This document shows positions 1 to 5,411 of a stretch of DNA of 5,664 nt, one piece after another; within the stretch, counting starts at the first letter, position 1; every line of letters begins with the position of its first letter. The notes beneath the pieces are model-generated. The model was not told the DNA's origin and made no database searches. It saw only the letters and a list, made by a program, of their open reading frames with translations. The position numbers were made by a program, and so were the translations under genes. The DNA is taken from contig JAQUPC010000125.1 in assembly GCA_028716765.1 (NCBI GenBank), positions 1-5,664 of the forward strand. Direction: 5' to 3'. The DNA is from Alphaproteobacteria bacterium. GTDB taxonomy: Bacteria; Pseudomonadota; Alphaproteobacteria; UBA9219.

Positions 1-18
1 CGTGTGCTCTTCCGATCT
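1..18 (+). other. Illumina adapter remnant (not genomic)
   Basis: The first 18 bases, CGTGTGCTCTTCCGATCT, equal the 3' end of the TruSeq read-2 adapter; the reverse complement is AGATCGGAAGAGCACACG. The match ends with the T used in A/T ligation. The flgI reading frame runs into it, so this is untrimmed library adapter at a contig end and not part of the gene. Confidence 0.95.
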
Positions 19-407
19 GAGCCCTGCGAGGTAAAAGCCGGAAGCGTGGAGGTCACCATCACGGCCGCCACGTTCTTCGTCTTCATGCTTGTGCCGCGCG
101 TGTTGATCCCAAGCCGCTCGAGCATGCCGACAAGGCTGGTTTCCGTGAACGGCGAGTTGGTCAGGCTGTCGCCCGACCCGTTCAGGCCGACCACAAGGCC
201 GTAGCCAACCAGCATGTTGTCGCGTACGCCCTCGAAATCGACGACGTCTTTCAGGCGCGACGAGGCTCTGGCATCTTGAAAAGGATTGAGAATCAGGAGT
301 GCCAGCCCTACTGCCGCTAGGAAGGAAAACTGGCGGGCGCGGCTCCACTTCACCGCCAGCAGGGGGGCCAAGGGAGAGAAGAGACAACGTGTTAAGAAGG
401 CGGGCAT
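19..407 (-). CDS. flgI: Flagellar P-ring protein FlgI, N-terminal part (3' end missing)
   Basis: FlgI forms the P ring around the flagellar rod in the periplasm and peptidoglycan layer. About 129 codons are present from the ATG at 407; the rest of the gene lies beyond the contig end, where adapter sequence takes over. An AGGAG ribosome site (413-417) sits 5 bases before the start. Residues 1-49 look like a Sec signal peptide: a long basic n-region, a hydrophobic stretch FLAAVGLALLIL, and a likely cut after ARA. The mature protein opens with SRLKDVVDFEGVRDNMLVGY, then GLVVGLNGSGDS, NTRGTSMKTKNVAAVMVT and LPAF, all hallmarks of FlgI. It is divergent from fliX, as in Caulobacter. A sigma-54 type promoter lies just upstream. 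The n-region is longer than usual, but no internal start has a comparable ribosome site. Confidence 0.95.
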
Positions 408-436
408 AGCAACTCCTGATCCTCTGCCTTCCCTTA

Positions 437-452
437 TGCGAAGGCTGTGCCA
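437..452 (-). promoter_or_regulatory. Sigma-54 type promoter of flgI
   Basis: Read on the minus strand the site is TGGCAC-AGCCT-TCGCA, against the consensus TGGCAC-N5-TTGCW. The invariant GG and GC are present with the correct spacing, and there is one mismatch in the -12 box. Counting 12 bases from the GC puts transcription start near 426, giving a leader of about 19 bases that contains the AGGAG of flgI. Middle and late flagellar genes of Caulobacter are known to use sigma-54 with the activator FlbD. I could not identify an activator site with confidence in 453-682. Confidence 0.7.
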
Positions 453-682
453 GAATCGCGCCCGCCTTCCTGCGCGAAGATTATTTTTCGCAAGCCATTG
501 AACGGCCTATCTTTTTATGGCTAACGTTGTGCGGTTTTTTATCCTAGAATGCCGCTTGCACGGGAAAGCCTTGCTCTCTTTTATCCCTTTCGGTGCCGAA
601 TCGAGGGAAGAAATTGCCGGGTTTTTCCGCATGACGGCTTTTAAGTTACGCCGGAGACAGCAAAAAAATTTGAGGTCCGATC

Positions 683-1105
683 ATGATTAACCCCATCGAT
701 GGCTCCGGTCCCGTTCGCGGCCCTTCATCCGTCCGCCGCACCTCGAAGGCGGGCAAAACAAAGGGAACCGGCTTTTCCAAGCATCTGGACAACGCCGAGG
801 AAGCGGACAGCGCAAGCGCCGCCAGCGGCGTTGGCTTCGTGTCGGGCATATTGGAAGCGCAAGAGGTCGACGACGCTCTGGCCCGCGCCTCCAAAGGCAA
901 GATGCGCGCAGACGAACTTCTCGACCGGCTGGAAGACTTGCGCCTCGGAATCCTGAACGGCACGATGTCGCCGGGCAAGCTTCAACAGCTTTCCCATATC
1001 GTTAACGTGCGAAGGCCCGAGGTTACCGATCCCCGGCTTGGCGAGATTCTCGACGAAATTGACTTGCGGGCCCAGGTGGAATTGGCCAAATTCAGCAGAC
1101 AGTAA
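683..1105 (+). CDS. fliX: Flagellar assembly regulator FliX
   Basis: FliX is a small alphaproteobacterial protein which in Caulobacter works with the sigma-54 activator FlbD, linking early flagellar assembly to transcription of later flagellar genes. The 140-residue length fits the family. The N-terminal 50 residues are polar, basic and low in complexity. The conserved core is in the C-terminal half: LLDRLEDLRLGIL at 79-91, then a helical tail containing DPRLGEILDEIDLRA (116-130) and VELAK (132-136). The ATG is preceded by TGAGGT (671-676), with GAGG 7 bases from the start. It is divergent from flgI across a 275-base gap and is followed after 102 bases by dksA. No convincing promoter of its own was seen in the gap. 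Confidence 0.93.
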   Translation: MINPIDGSGPVRGPSSVRRTSKAGKTKGTGFSKHLDNAEEADSASAASGVGFVSGILEAQEVDDALARASKGKMRADELLDRLEDLRLGILNGTMSPGKLQQLSHIVNVRRPEVTDPRLGEILDEIDLRAQVELAKFSRQ

Positions 1106-1207
1106 CCTTTTTCCGCTATCACAGACCCAGGACAACCTTTTGCCTTGCGTTGCCAGCTTTTGTCTTTAATAACAGACGTTTGATGACGAATACTTGAGAG
1201 GAACCGT

Positions 1208-1630
1208 ATGACGACCCTACCACTGAACTATAAGCCGACGGAAAAAGAGCCTTATATGAATCCCGTCATGCTGGAATACTTCCGCCAAAAGCTGGAAGCA
1301 TGGAAGGCCGAGATTCTCAAAGGGGCCGATGCCACGCTTCAGGAATTGCAAGATGAAGGCGGCCTTCAGGAACCCGACGTCGCCGATCGCGCTTCGGTCG
1401 AAACGGAAGTGGCGCTCGAGCTGCGCGCCCGCGACCGCCAACGCAAGCTCATAGGCAAAATCGACGAAGCGCTTGAACGGATCAGAAACGGCGAATACGG
1501 TTATTGCGAAGAGACCAGCGATCCCATCGGCATCAAGCGCCTTGAGGCCAGACCGGTCGCCACCCTGTCGATCGAGGCCCAGGAACGCCATGAGCGCAAA
1601 GAACGCACGCAGCGCGATGAGCGCGAATAA
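1208..1630 (+). CDS. dksA: RNA polymerase-binding transcription factor DksA (zinc-finger-poor type)
   Basis: DksA enters the RNA polymerase secondary channel and, with ppGpp, adjusts transcription of rRNA, biosynthetic and often flagellar genes. The protein has 140 residues. A coiled coil spans roughly residues 21-95, with the tip motif D57-x-x-D60-x-A62 intact; this corresponds to the catalytic DxxDxA of E. coli DksA. In the globular part (GYCEETSDPIG...RLEARPVATLSIEAQ) only one of the four E. coli zinc cysteines remains, Cys100. The other three positions are not cysteine, which is usual for alphaproteobacterial DksA. The start is supported by a purine-rich AGAGGAA (about 1197-1203) and by the N-terminus MTTLPLNYKPTEKEPYMNP, which resembles relatives. 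It follows fliX on the same strand. Confidence 0.94.
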   Translation: MTTLPLNYKPTEKEPYMNPVMLEYFRQKLEAWKAEILKGADATLQELQDEGGLQEPDVADRASVETEVALELRARDRQRKLIGKIDEALERIRNGEYGYCEETSDPIGIKRLEARPVATLSIEAQERHERKERTQRDERE

Positions 1631-2204
1631 ACGGAAAGCTATCGGGCGAAGCGTCCTGGTTCCGGGCATCCTCGCGCTTGCAAGCTTCCTGACGGCGGCA
1701 AACGGCTACGCCTATGAAGGCGCGGCGCCGGCGCTATCGAACGTCAAGGAAATGGTGGTGCAGGGCCTGCGCATCAGCGACACGGCGGCGAATAAAAATT
1801 GCGGCATAACCGCGGAAACCTTGTCCAAGGCCCTTTTGAAATCTCTCAAGAACTACGGGCTCCCCGCTTTCTCCTTGATTGAGGCAAAACCCTCCATGAT
1901 GGGCGTTGCCCGCATCGAACTTTTTCCCGAGGTCGTTTCCGCCAATACCGAGGGAATTGTATGCACGTCCTGGGTTTCGGTGTCCGCCCAGACTCAAAAC
2001 ACCCTGCCTCTTCCGCCCATCGAAACGCCGCGCAATGTCATTGTGACATACTGGCGCGGCGGCGTGCTTGTCAGCAGCGTCGAAAGCACGCATGGAAAAG
2101 TTCTCGCCGATGCCTTTGAAAAACTGGCGCGCCAGCTTTCCATCCAGTTCAACCGCGACCAGCCCCCGCCGCTGCCGTCGTTCGGGGATGAAGAGAAGCA
2201 ATAA
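1590..2204 (+). CDS. Unrecognised secreted (periplasmic) protein
   Basis: I do not recognise the family. With the ATG at 1590 it has 204 residues. This start has AGGA (1581-1584) 5 bases upstream but lies inside dksA, overlapping it by 41 bases. An ATG at 1617 would give 195 residues and a 14-base overlap, with no clear ribosome site. Either way the N-terminus is a Sec signal peptide: basic ANKRKAIGR, hydrophobic SVLVPGILALASFLTA, and likely cleavage after NGYA near residue 41. The mature part is about 160 residues with two cysteines (71 and 125) that could form a disulfide, no later membrane segment, and a proline-rich tail (QPPPLPSF). It is probably translationally coupled to dksA and converges on arsG across 39 bases. 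No function is proposed. Confidence 0.75.
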   Translation: MSAKNARSAMSANKRKAIGRSVLVPGILALASFLTAANGYAYEGAAPALSNVKEMVVQGLRISDTAANKNCGITAETLSKALLKSLKNYGLPAFSLIEAKPSMMGVARIELFPEVVSANTEGIVCTSWVSVSAQTQNTLPLPPIETPRNVIVTYWRGGVLVSSVESTHGKVLADAFEKLARQLSIQFNRDQPPPLPSFGDEEKQ

Positions 2205-2243
2205 GGATATTCTGGCCGTTGCCGTTATTAGGCATCTTCCAAA

Positions 2244-2942
2244 TCAGACGGAAAATGAAATGCCAAAAACCAGCACGAGGCAGTAATAGATGCCAGCGGC
2301 GATAAATATCACGCCGGTTCCTTTACGCGCCCAGCGTTCAAAAGAGACGATCCGGTCATAGGCTTTGGCAACTTTGTTCGCGCCCATGGCGATGAGAACT
2401 GCGAAAAGCAAAACAGGAAGCCCCGTTGCAACGCCGTAGGTTACAGGAATTGTCAGCCCCGATTCCTGCTTCAACGCCAAGGGAAGAAGGCTTCCAAAAA
2501 ACAGTGCTGCCGAGGTTGGACAGAAGGATAAGGCAAAGACGATGCCCATAAAACCCGCGCCCCAGAAACCCGTTCGTTCAAGCTTCTTGCGAAGCCAACC
2601 TCCGATACCGCTGCCGCCGACATTGAAGGCGATCATCTCCAGCAGAACCATACCAACGAAGATCAGCAAAGGCCCCAGCGCCAGGTTCATATATTTTTGC
2701 AGTGCGTGCGAAAGCGAAGGCGCGGACAGCAGACTTGAGACAAGAACAGCGCCCAGCAAGCCGTAGGTAAGCGCTCTCCCGCCCGTGTAAAGAGACCCGG
2801 CCCAGAACACCATTTTGGGATTGCCGACGCGCCGCCCGACGAACGACATAGCCGCAACGTTTGTTGCCAAAGGGCATGGGCTTATGGAGGTCAGAATCCC
2901 CAGCCAAAAGGCTGATGCCAGCGCAAGCGTATATTCTCCCAT
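2244..2942 (-). CDS. arsG: ArsG-family membrane protein (CcdA/DsbD-like; aromatic arsenical efflux)
   Basis: The 232-residue inner-membrane protein has about six hydrophobic helices (near 5-30, 46-72, 88-108, 126-155, 164-188, 207-230). Its fold signature is that of CcdA/DsbD: a Cys-Pro in helix 1 (SISPCP, Cys23) and another in helix 4 (SFCPTSAALFFG, Cys141). The placement directly after arsF and an ArsE-like thioredoxin points to ArsG, known as an efflux permease for aromatic aminobenzyl arsenicals in the arsEFG system. The ATG at 2942 shares one base with the arsF stop (TGATG), so the two are probably translationally coupled. An upstream in-frame start at 3023 would lie inside arsF and add a polar, non-membrane extension, so it is rejected. 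The alternative reading is a thiol-disulfide electron carrier of the CcdA type rather than a pump. Confidence 0.82.
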   Translation of the reverse strand: MGEYTLALASAFWLGILTSISPCPLATNVAAMSFVGRRVGNPKMVFWAGSLYTGGRALTYGLLGAVLVSSLLSAPSLSHALQKYMNLALGPLLIFVGMVLLEMIAFNVGGSGIGGWLRKKLERTGFWGAGFMGIVFALSFCPTSAALFFGSLLPLALKQESGLTIPVTYGVATGLPVLLFAVLIAMGANKVAKAYDRIVSFERWARKGTGVIFIAAGIYYCLVLVFGISFSV

Positions 2943-3463
2943 CACCTGCTCTTTTTTAGAAAAACTGCCGTTTCGTTTTGGACAAAGCGGATAAACGCAT
3001 CTTTGTTGCCAACAAGCTGCCAAACCTCATCAAGTCGTTTCCAGTCCCTTTGGTTGTCTCCTTCATAGCTGGCAACGACCACCGACCGGTTGGCGAGTTG
3101 ATAGTCCTGAACGAAATGTTCATTGCCCGGCTCTTCGATGTTGACGACCTTCAATTCGACACGCCCGCTTTTCAGGTCTTCATCAAAGCCGTTATTGATC
3201 GCTTCCGCCGTGTAGGCCTCTATCGTGCGGCATGTCGGGCAGCGATAATTGCCGTGAAAATAGTAGGCGACGACCTTCGCGGAAATGGCAGCCTTCGGCT
3301 GCATTGGCGCTTTTGCGGCTTGCAGCGGCGGCTCAGACTGCCCGGAGCCCCTCTCCCCGGTGGCTAACATATGATTTAAGCCGGTTTCCTTGGCGACGAT
3401 GGTGCCGATGCTGGCTGTAACAAAAAGCAGAAGGAGTATCGCGGTTATTTTCTTGGCGGTCAT
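2942..3463 (-). CDS. arsF: ArsF-family thioredoxin-like protein (nitroaromatic arsenical reduction)
   Basis: The protein has 173 residues from the ATG at 3463; an ATG at 3469 would add two. Neither start has a strong ribosome site, but AAGAAAG lies at better spacing for 3463. Residues 4-24 form a hydrophobic segment after a basic start (signal anchor or signal peptide), followed by a polar linker to about residue 62. The C-terminal domain opens with VVAYYFHGNYRCPTCRTIEAY, with a CPTC redox pair at Cys75/Cys78, characteristic of the ArsF family and of thioredoxin-like folds. In the arsEFG system ArsF acts with ArsE in reducing the nitro group of nitrophenyl arsenicals. The segment suggests that the CxxC domain faces the periplasm. 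The stop overlaps the arsG start by one base; about 45 bases separate it from arsE upstream. Confidence 0.82.
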   Translation of the reverse strand: MTAKKITAILLLLFVTASIGTIVAKETGLNHMLATGERGSGQSEPPLQAAKAPMQPKAAISAKVVAYYFHGNYRCPTCRTIEAYTAEAINNGFDEDLKSGRVELKVVNIEEPGNEHFVQDYQLANRSVVVASYEGDNQRDWKRLDEVWQLVGNKDAFIRFVQNETAVFLKKSR

Positions 3464-3508
3464 GAGCATCTTTCTTTTGTAAGATATTATTATTGTCAGA
3501 AGCGTCTC

Positions 3509-3757
3509 TCACTTCGGACCGGTTTCCGATGCGAACAGTTGTTTCAGCTCATCCTGCGACGGTATCTTGCCTACCGCTTTGACGACGCCATTGACAACCA
3601 GCGCAGGCGTCATCATCACGCCAAACGACACGATCTGGGCGATATCCGTGACCTTCTCGACCTCGCAGGCAACGCCCAATCCTTTCGCAGCCGTTTCGGC
3701 GGCTTCGGTCAGCGCTTTGCATTTAGGGCAGCCGGTTCCAAGAATCTGGATTTTCAT
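3509..3757 (-). CDS. arsE: Small thioredoxin-like protein, ArsE-like
   Basis: This 82-residue protein has a glutaredoxin/thioredoxin-type fold (Thioredoxin_3-like). It starts MKIQILGTGCPKCKAL, with the redox pair Cys10/Cys13 after the first strand. Met-Thr-Pro at 49-51 supplies the cis-proline, and the C-terminal helix contains QDELKQLF. There is no signal peptide, so it should be cytosolic. The ATG at 3757 has AGGAA 6 bases upstream. It sits 35 bases after arsP and directly before arsF and arsG, the position expected of ArsE, which works with ArsF on nitroaromatic arsenicals. Similar small CPKC proteins also accompany PF03773 permeases and ArsR regulators without arsFG, so its primary partner could be ArsP. 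The symbol rests on context and is less certain than the fold. Confidence 0.75.
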   Translation of the reverse strand: MKIQILGTGCPKCKALTEAAETAAKGLGVACEVEKVTDIAQIVSFGVMMTPALVVNGVVKAVGKIPSQDELKQLFASETGPK

Positions 3758-3792
3758 GATCTGTTCCTCGCATTGAAAAATATAGTGGGATG

Positions 3793-4854
3793 TCAGCCGA
3801 ACATGACATTGAACAAAAGGCCGACGGCCAGAATGCCGGCGGCGACGACTCCGAAGAAAACCGCGATCAGGCGGACGGACAAAACCTTTCGCAGAATAAT
3901 CGCCTCGGGCAACGACAAGGCGGTGACGGACATCATGAAAGCAAGCACGGTGCCGAGCGCCGCGCCCTTGCCGAGCAAGGCCTCGACCACAGGAATGATG
4001 CCCGCATGATTGGAATACAAGGGAACGCCGATAAGAACGGCCGCGGGCACCGACCACCACGCCTTTTTGCCCATAATCGAGGCGAGAAGATCGGACGGCA
4101 CGTAACCGTGGATAAAAGCCCCTGCGGCTATGCCTGCGAGCACCCAAATCCACACCTTGCCGACAATGTCGCGGACGGCGGCGAGGCCCGCCTTTATGCG
4201 CCCTTCCGCGGATAATCCGGTCTGCGGCATCGCGGCCGCCCCGGCCCGTACGTCGCGCACCCAACCCTCGAGCCAATGTTCGAGATGAAATCTTCCGATA
4301 ACCCATCCGGCTATAATCGCGACGCCGAGCCCAAAGAAAAGATACGCCGCCGCCACTTTCCAGCCCACAAGGCCGAACAGGAGGCCAAGGGCTATTTCGT
4401 TGATCATGGGCGAGGCGATGAGAAACGAAAACGTCACGCCGAGCGGCACGCCCGCCGAAACGAATCCGATGAACAGCGGCACGGCCGAACAGGAACAGAA
4501 CGGCGTGAGAACGCCGAGGCTTGCCGCCAGAACGTTCCCAACGCCTTCGCGCTTTCCCGCCAGCAGCGCGCGTGTGCGCTCCGGCGAAAAGAAGCTGCGC
4601 ACAACGCCCATAGCAAACACGATGAGGGTCAGAAGCAGAAATATTTTAGGGGTGTCGTAGACGAAAAACCGCATCGCCTCTTCAAGATGGCTTCCGGGCG
4701 CGAGGTCCAGCAGACCAACAAGGCCTTTCGAAATCGCTTCCAGTTGACTGTAGGCAACGCCCCATAAAACCAAAGCGCCGGACGTTGCGGCTATCCACCG
4801 GCCCGGAAAAGCGCGTTTTTCTGCAAGAACGGACACTACAGGCGTTTCAGGCAT
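3793..4854 (-). CDS. arsP: PF03773-type permease, ArsP / SO_0444-like
   Basis: A polytopic inner-membrane protein of 353 residues with hydrophobic segments near 20-35, 69-89, 107-133, 136-163, 167-187, 232-250, 265-280, 298-315 and 328-352. Family signatures are visible: LTPFCSCSAVPLFIGF (116-131) with the Cys120-Ser-Cys122 motif, the following ASPMINEIAL, and in the second half VPLYSNHAGIIPVVEALLGK and SLPEAIILRK. Characterised ArsP proteins export trivalent organoarsenicals such as methylarsenite and reduced roxarsone. Others in the family are annotated as Cu/Zn exporters, so the substrate is inferred from the ars context. The ATG overlaps the arsR end by 8 bases, with purine-rich GGGGTAGAGAG just upstream, indicating coupled translation. 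A cytoplasmic loop (about 190-228) separates the two halves. Confidence 0.8.
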   Translation of the reverse strand: MPETPVVSVLAEKRAFPGRWIAATSGALVLWGVAYSQLEAISKGLVGLLDLAPGSHLEEAMRFFVYDTPKIFLLLTLIVFAMGVVRSFFSPERTRALLAGKREGVGNVLAASLGVLTPFCSCSAVPLFIGFVSAGVPLGVTFSFLIASPMINEIALGLLFGLVGWKVAAAYLFFGLGVAIIAGWVIGRFHLEHWLEGWVRDVRAGAAAMPQTGLSAEGRIKAGLAAVRDIVGKVWIWVLAGIAAGAFIHGYVPSDLLASIMGKKAWWSVPAAVLIGVPLYSNHAGIIPVVEALLGKGAALGTVLAFMMSVTALSLPEAIILRKVLSVRLIAVFFGVVAAGILAVGLLFNVMFG

Positions 4855-5143
4855 TGCTCTCTACCCCTTTTTCTAACGAGGCAAGAACAGCCTTGATGAT
4901 ATTGGCTATGGGCCGGGACAATTTGGGATGACGGCGGTAGCGCACCCATTGGGCGTCGCGCCTATCGGCGACGAGCCCGGCGGCCTTCAACACCCCCATG
5001 TGCCGCGACATGCACGATTGGCTTACGCCCAGCGCTTTCATCAATTCGCAGACGCAGCGCTCCTTGCCGTCCCAGAGCAGGCAAAGAGCCTTGATCCGCA
5101 CCGGCTCCGACAAGGCGGCCATCAGCCGCGTAACGTGTTCCAC
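4847..5143 (-). CDS. arsR: ArsR/SmtB-family repressor
   Basis: The 98-residue winged-helix repressor starts at a GTG (5143), with AAAGGAA (about 5151-5157) 7 to 8 bases upstream. Domains: MAALSEPVRIKALCLLW (8-24), the typical ArsR helix; an effector-site segment KERCVCELMKALGV with Cys30 and Cys32 in the place of the classic ELCVCDLC motif; the recognition helix SQSCMSRHMGVLKAAGLV (41-58); and a wing DRRDAQWVRYRRHP. Unbound, it should repress its own operon, and arsenic(III) or organoarsenical binding should release it. The third cysteine of the R773-type site is Met35 here; Cys44 or Cys21 might serve instead. It is the first gene of the operon and overlaps arsP by 8 bases. An operator-like inverted repeat lies 14 bases upstream. 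Confidence 0.92.
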   Translation of the reverse strand: MEHVTRLMAALSEPVRIKALCLLWDGKERCVCELMKALGVSQSCMSRHMGVLKAAGLVADRRDAQWVRYRRHPKLSRPIANIIKAVLASLEKGVESNA

Positions 5144-5156
5144 GGGCTTTTTCCTT

Positions 5157-5182
5157 TGCTTATTAGCATATGCGCATAAGCA
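5157..5182. promoter_or_regulatory. Probable ArsR operator
   Basis: There is a perfect 7-base inverted repeat, TGCTTAT-N12-ATAAGCA (5157-5163 and 5176-5182). A second, nested near-palindrome GCATATGC/GCATAAGC (5166-5181, one mismatched pair) has its core TATGCGCATA perfectly symmetric. The site covers the inner half of the -10 box and the predicted start of transcription of arsR, where a repressor would block polymerase. ArsR/SmtB proteins bind AT-rich imperfect dyads of this size. Which of the two symmetry axes is used cannot be told from the sequence. Confidence 0.7.
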
Positions 5183-5207
5183 TAGTTTGACAAAGCGGCG
5201 GTGTCAA
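5179..5207 (-). promoter_or_regulatory. Sigma-70 type promoter of the ars operon
   Basis: On the minus strand: TTGACA (5207-5202, perfect -35 box), a spacer of exactly 17 bases, then TATGCT (5184-5179, four of six matching TATAAT). Transcription should start near 5172, giving an arsR leader of about 29 bases with its ribosome site. It overlaps the operator-like repeat at 5157-5182. No other promoter is evident within the operon, whose genes overlap or lie within about 45 bases of each other. Confidence 0.8.
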
Positions 5208-5258
5208 GGGGTACGGGACACAGGGCGCGGCACTGAATGTTAAGCAGGCACAGTAGAG

Positions 5259-5386
5259 TCCCCCTCCCCTTGAGGGAGGGGTTAGGGGAGGGGTATGTAA
5301 AAAGTTGACCCCTCACCTGCAAAAACTTAGGACTTGCCAAGTAGCAAGCCCAAGTTTTTGCTTCCTCTCCCTCAAGGGGAGAGGGA
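5259..5386. repeat. 128-base palindromic element predicted to fold as a three-way junction
   Basis: The ends form a 23-base inverted repeat (5259-5281 with 5364-5386, 21 pairs matching, including a perfect 15-base block at 5264-5278 / 5367-5381). Inside are two adjacent hairpins. One is 5284-5294 with 5308-5318 (10 of 11 pairs, 13-base loop). The other is 5319-5328 with 5352-5361 (10 of 10 pairs) with an inner CTTGC/GCAAG stem (5333-5337 / 5344-5348). Only two T residues on each side are left unpaired at the junction. Each outer arm is also a hairpin by itself. No coding potential and no clear target-site duplication were seen. The regularity suggests a dispersed palindromic repeat (MITE- or REP-like), but copies elsewhere cannot be seen from this window. 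Confidence 0.75.
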
Positions 5387-5391
5387 TTTTT
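5364..5391 (+). terminator. Terminator-like hairpin in the right arm of the palindromic element
   Basis: CCTCTCCC (5364-5371) pairs perfectly with GGGAGAGG (5377-5384) across a 5-base loop, and five T residues follow at 5387-5391. This has the form of a rightward intrinsic terminator. No rightward gene lies upstream within reach, so any role would be to stop read-through antisense to the MFS gene. It may simply be a by-product of the repeat. Confidence 0.3.
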
Positions 5392-5411
5392 CCGACCCCA
5401 TGCCCCGCGCG

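Noticed and set aside
286..501. Short rightward frames at 4-204 and 286-501
   Set aside because: They lie opposite flgI, which is clearly the true gene; the first also begins inside adapter sequence.
518..533. Rightward sigma-54-like site TGGC-N8-TGCG upstream of fliX
   Set aside because: The GG and GC have the right spacing, but the rest of both boxes fits poorly and the leader would be about 139 bases. A GG-N10-GC match is frequent by chance.
1145..1173. Possible dksA promoter TTGCGT-N17-AATAAC
   Set aside because: The -10 box lacks the first and last T, and the -35 box is only partly matched; too weak to annotate without transcript data.
1217..1669. Leftward 150-codon open frame opposite dksA, and similar long frames opposite fliX (725-1135), the secreted protein (1734-2201) and arsP (4276-4767)
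   Set aside because: They are antisense or out-of-frame shadows of strongly recognisable genes, with unnatural residue composition and no ribosome sites.
2205..2243. Shared terminator between the secreted protein gene and arsG
   Set aside because: The 39-base convergent gap shows no stable hairpin or T run on either strand.
2943..3023. Longer start for arsG
   Set aside because: It would overlap arsF by about 80 bases and add a polar, cysteine-rich stretch unlike CcdA-family proteins. The ATG at 2942 has a one-base overlap with the arsF stop and leads straight into helix 1.
2244..3463. Selenocysteine use in ArsF or ArsG
   Set aside because: The redox positions are encoded by cysteine codons and no in-frame TGA interrupts either gene.
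5259..5386. CRISPR array or rho-independent terminator pair as explanation of the repeat region
   Set aside because: There are no regularly spaced direct repeats. The arms are inverted and enclose two more hairpins, so a structured palindromic element explains it better; only the right arm has a T run.
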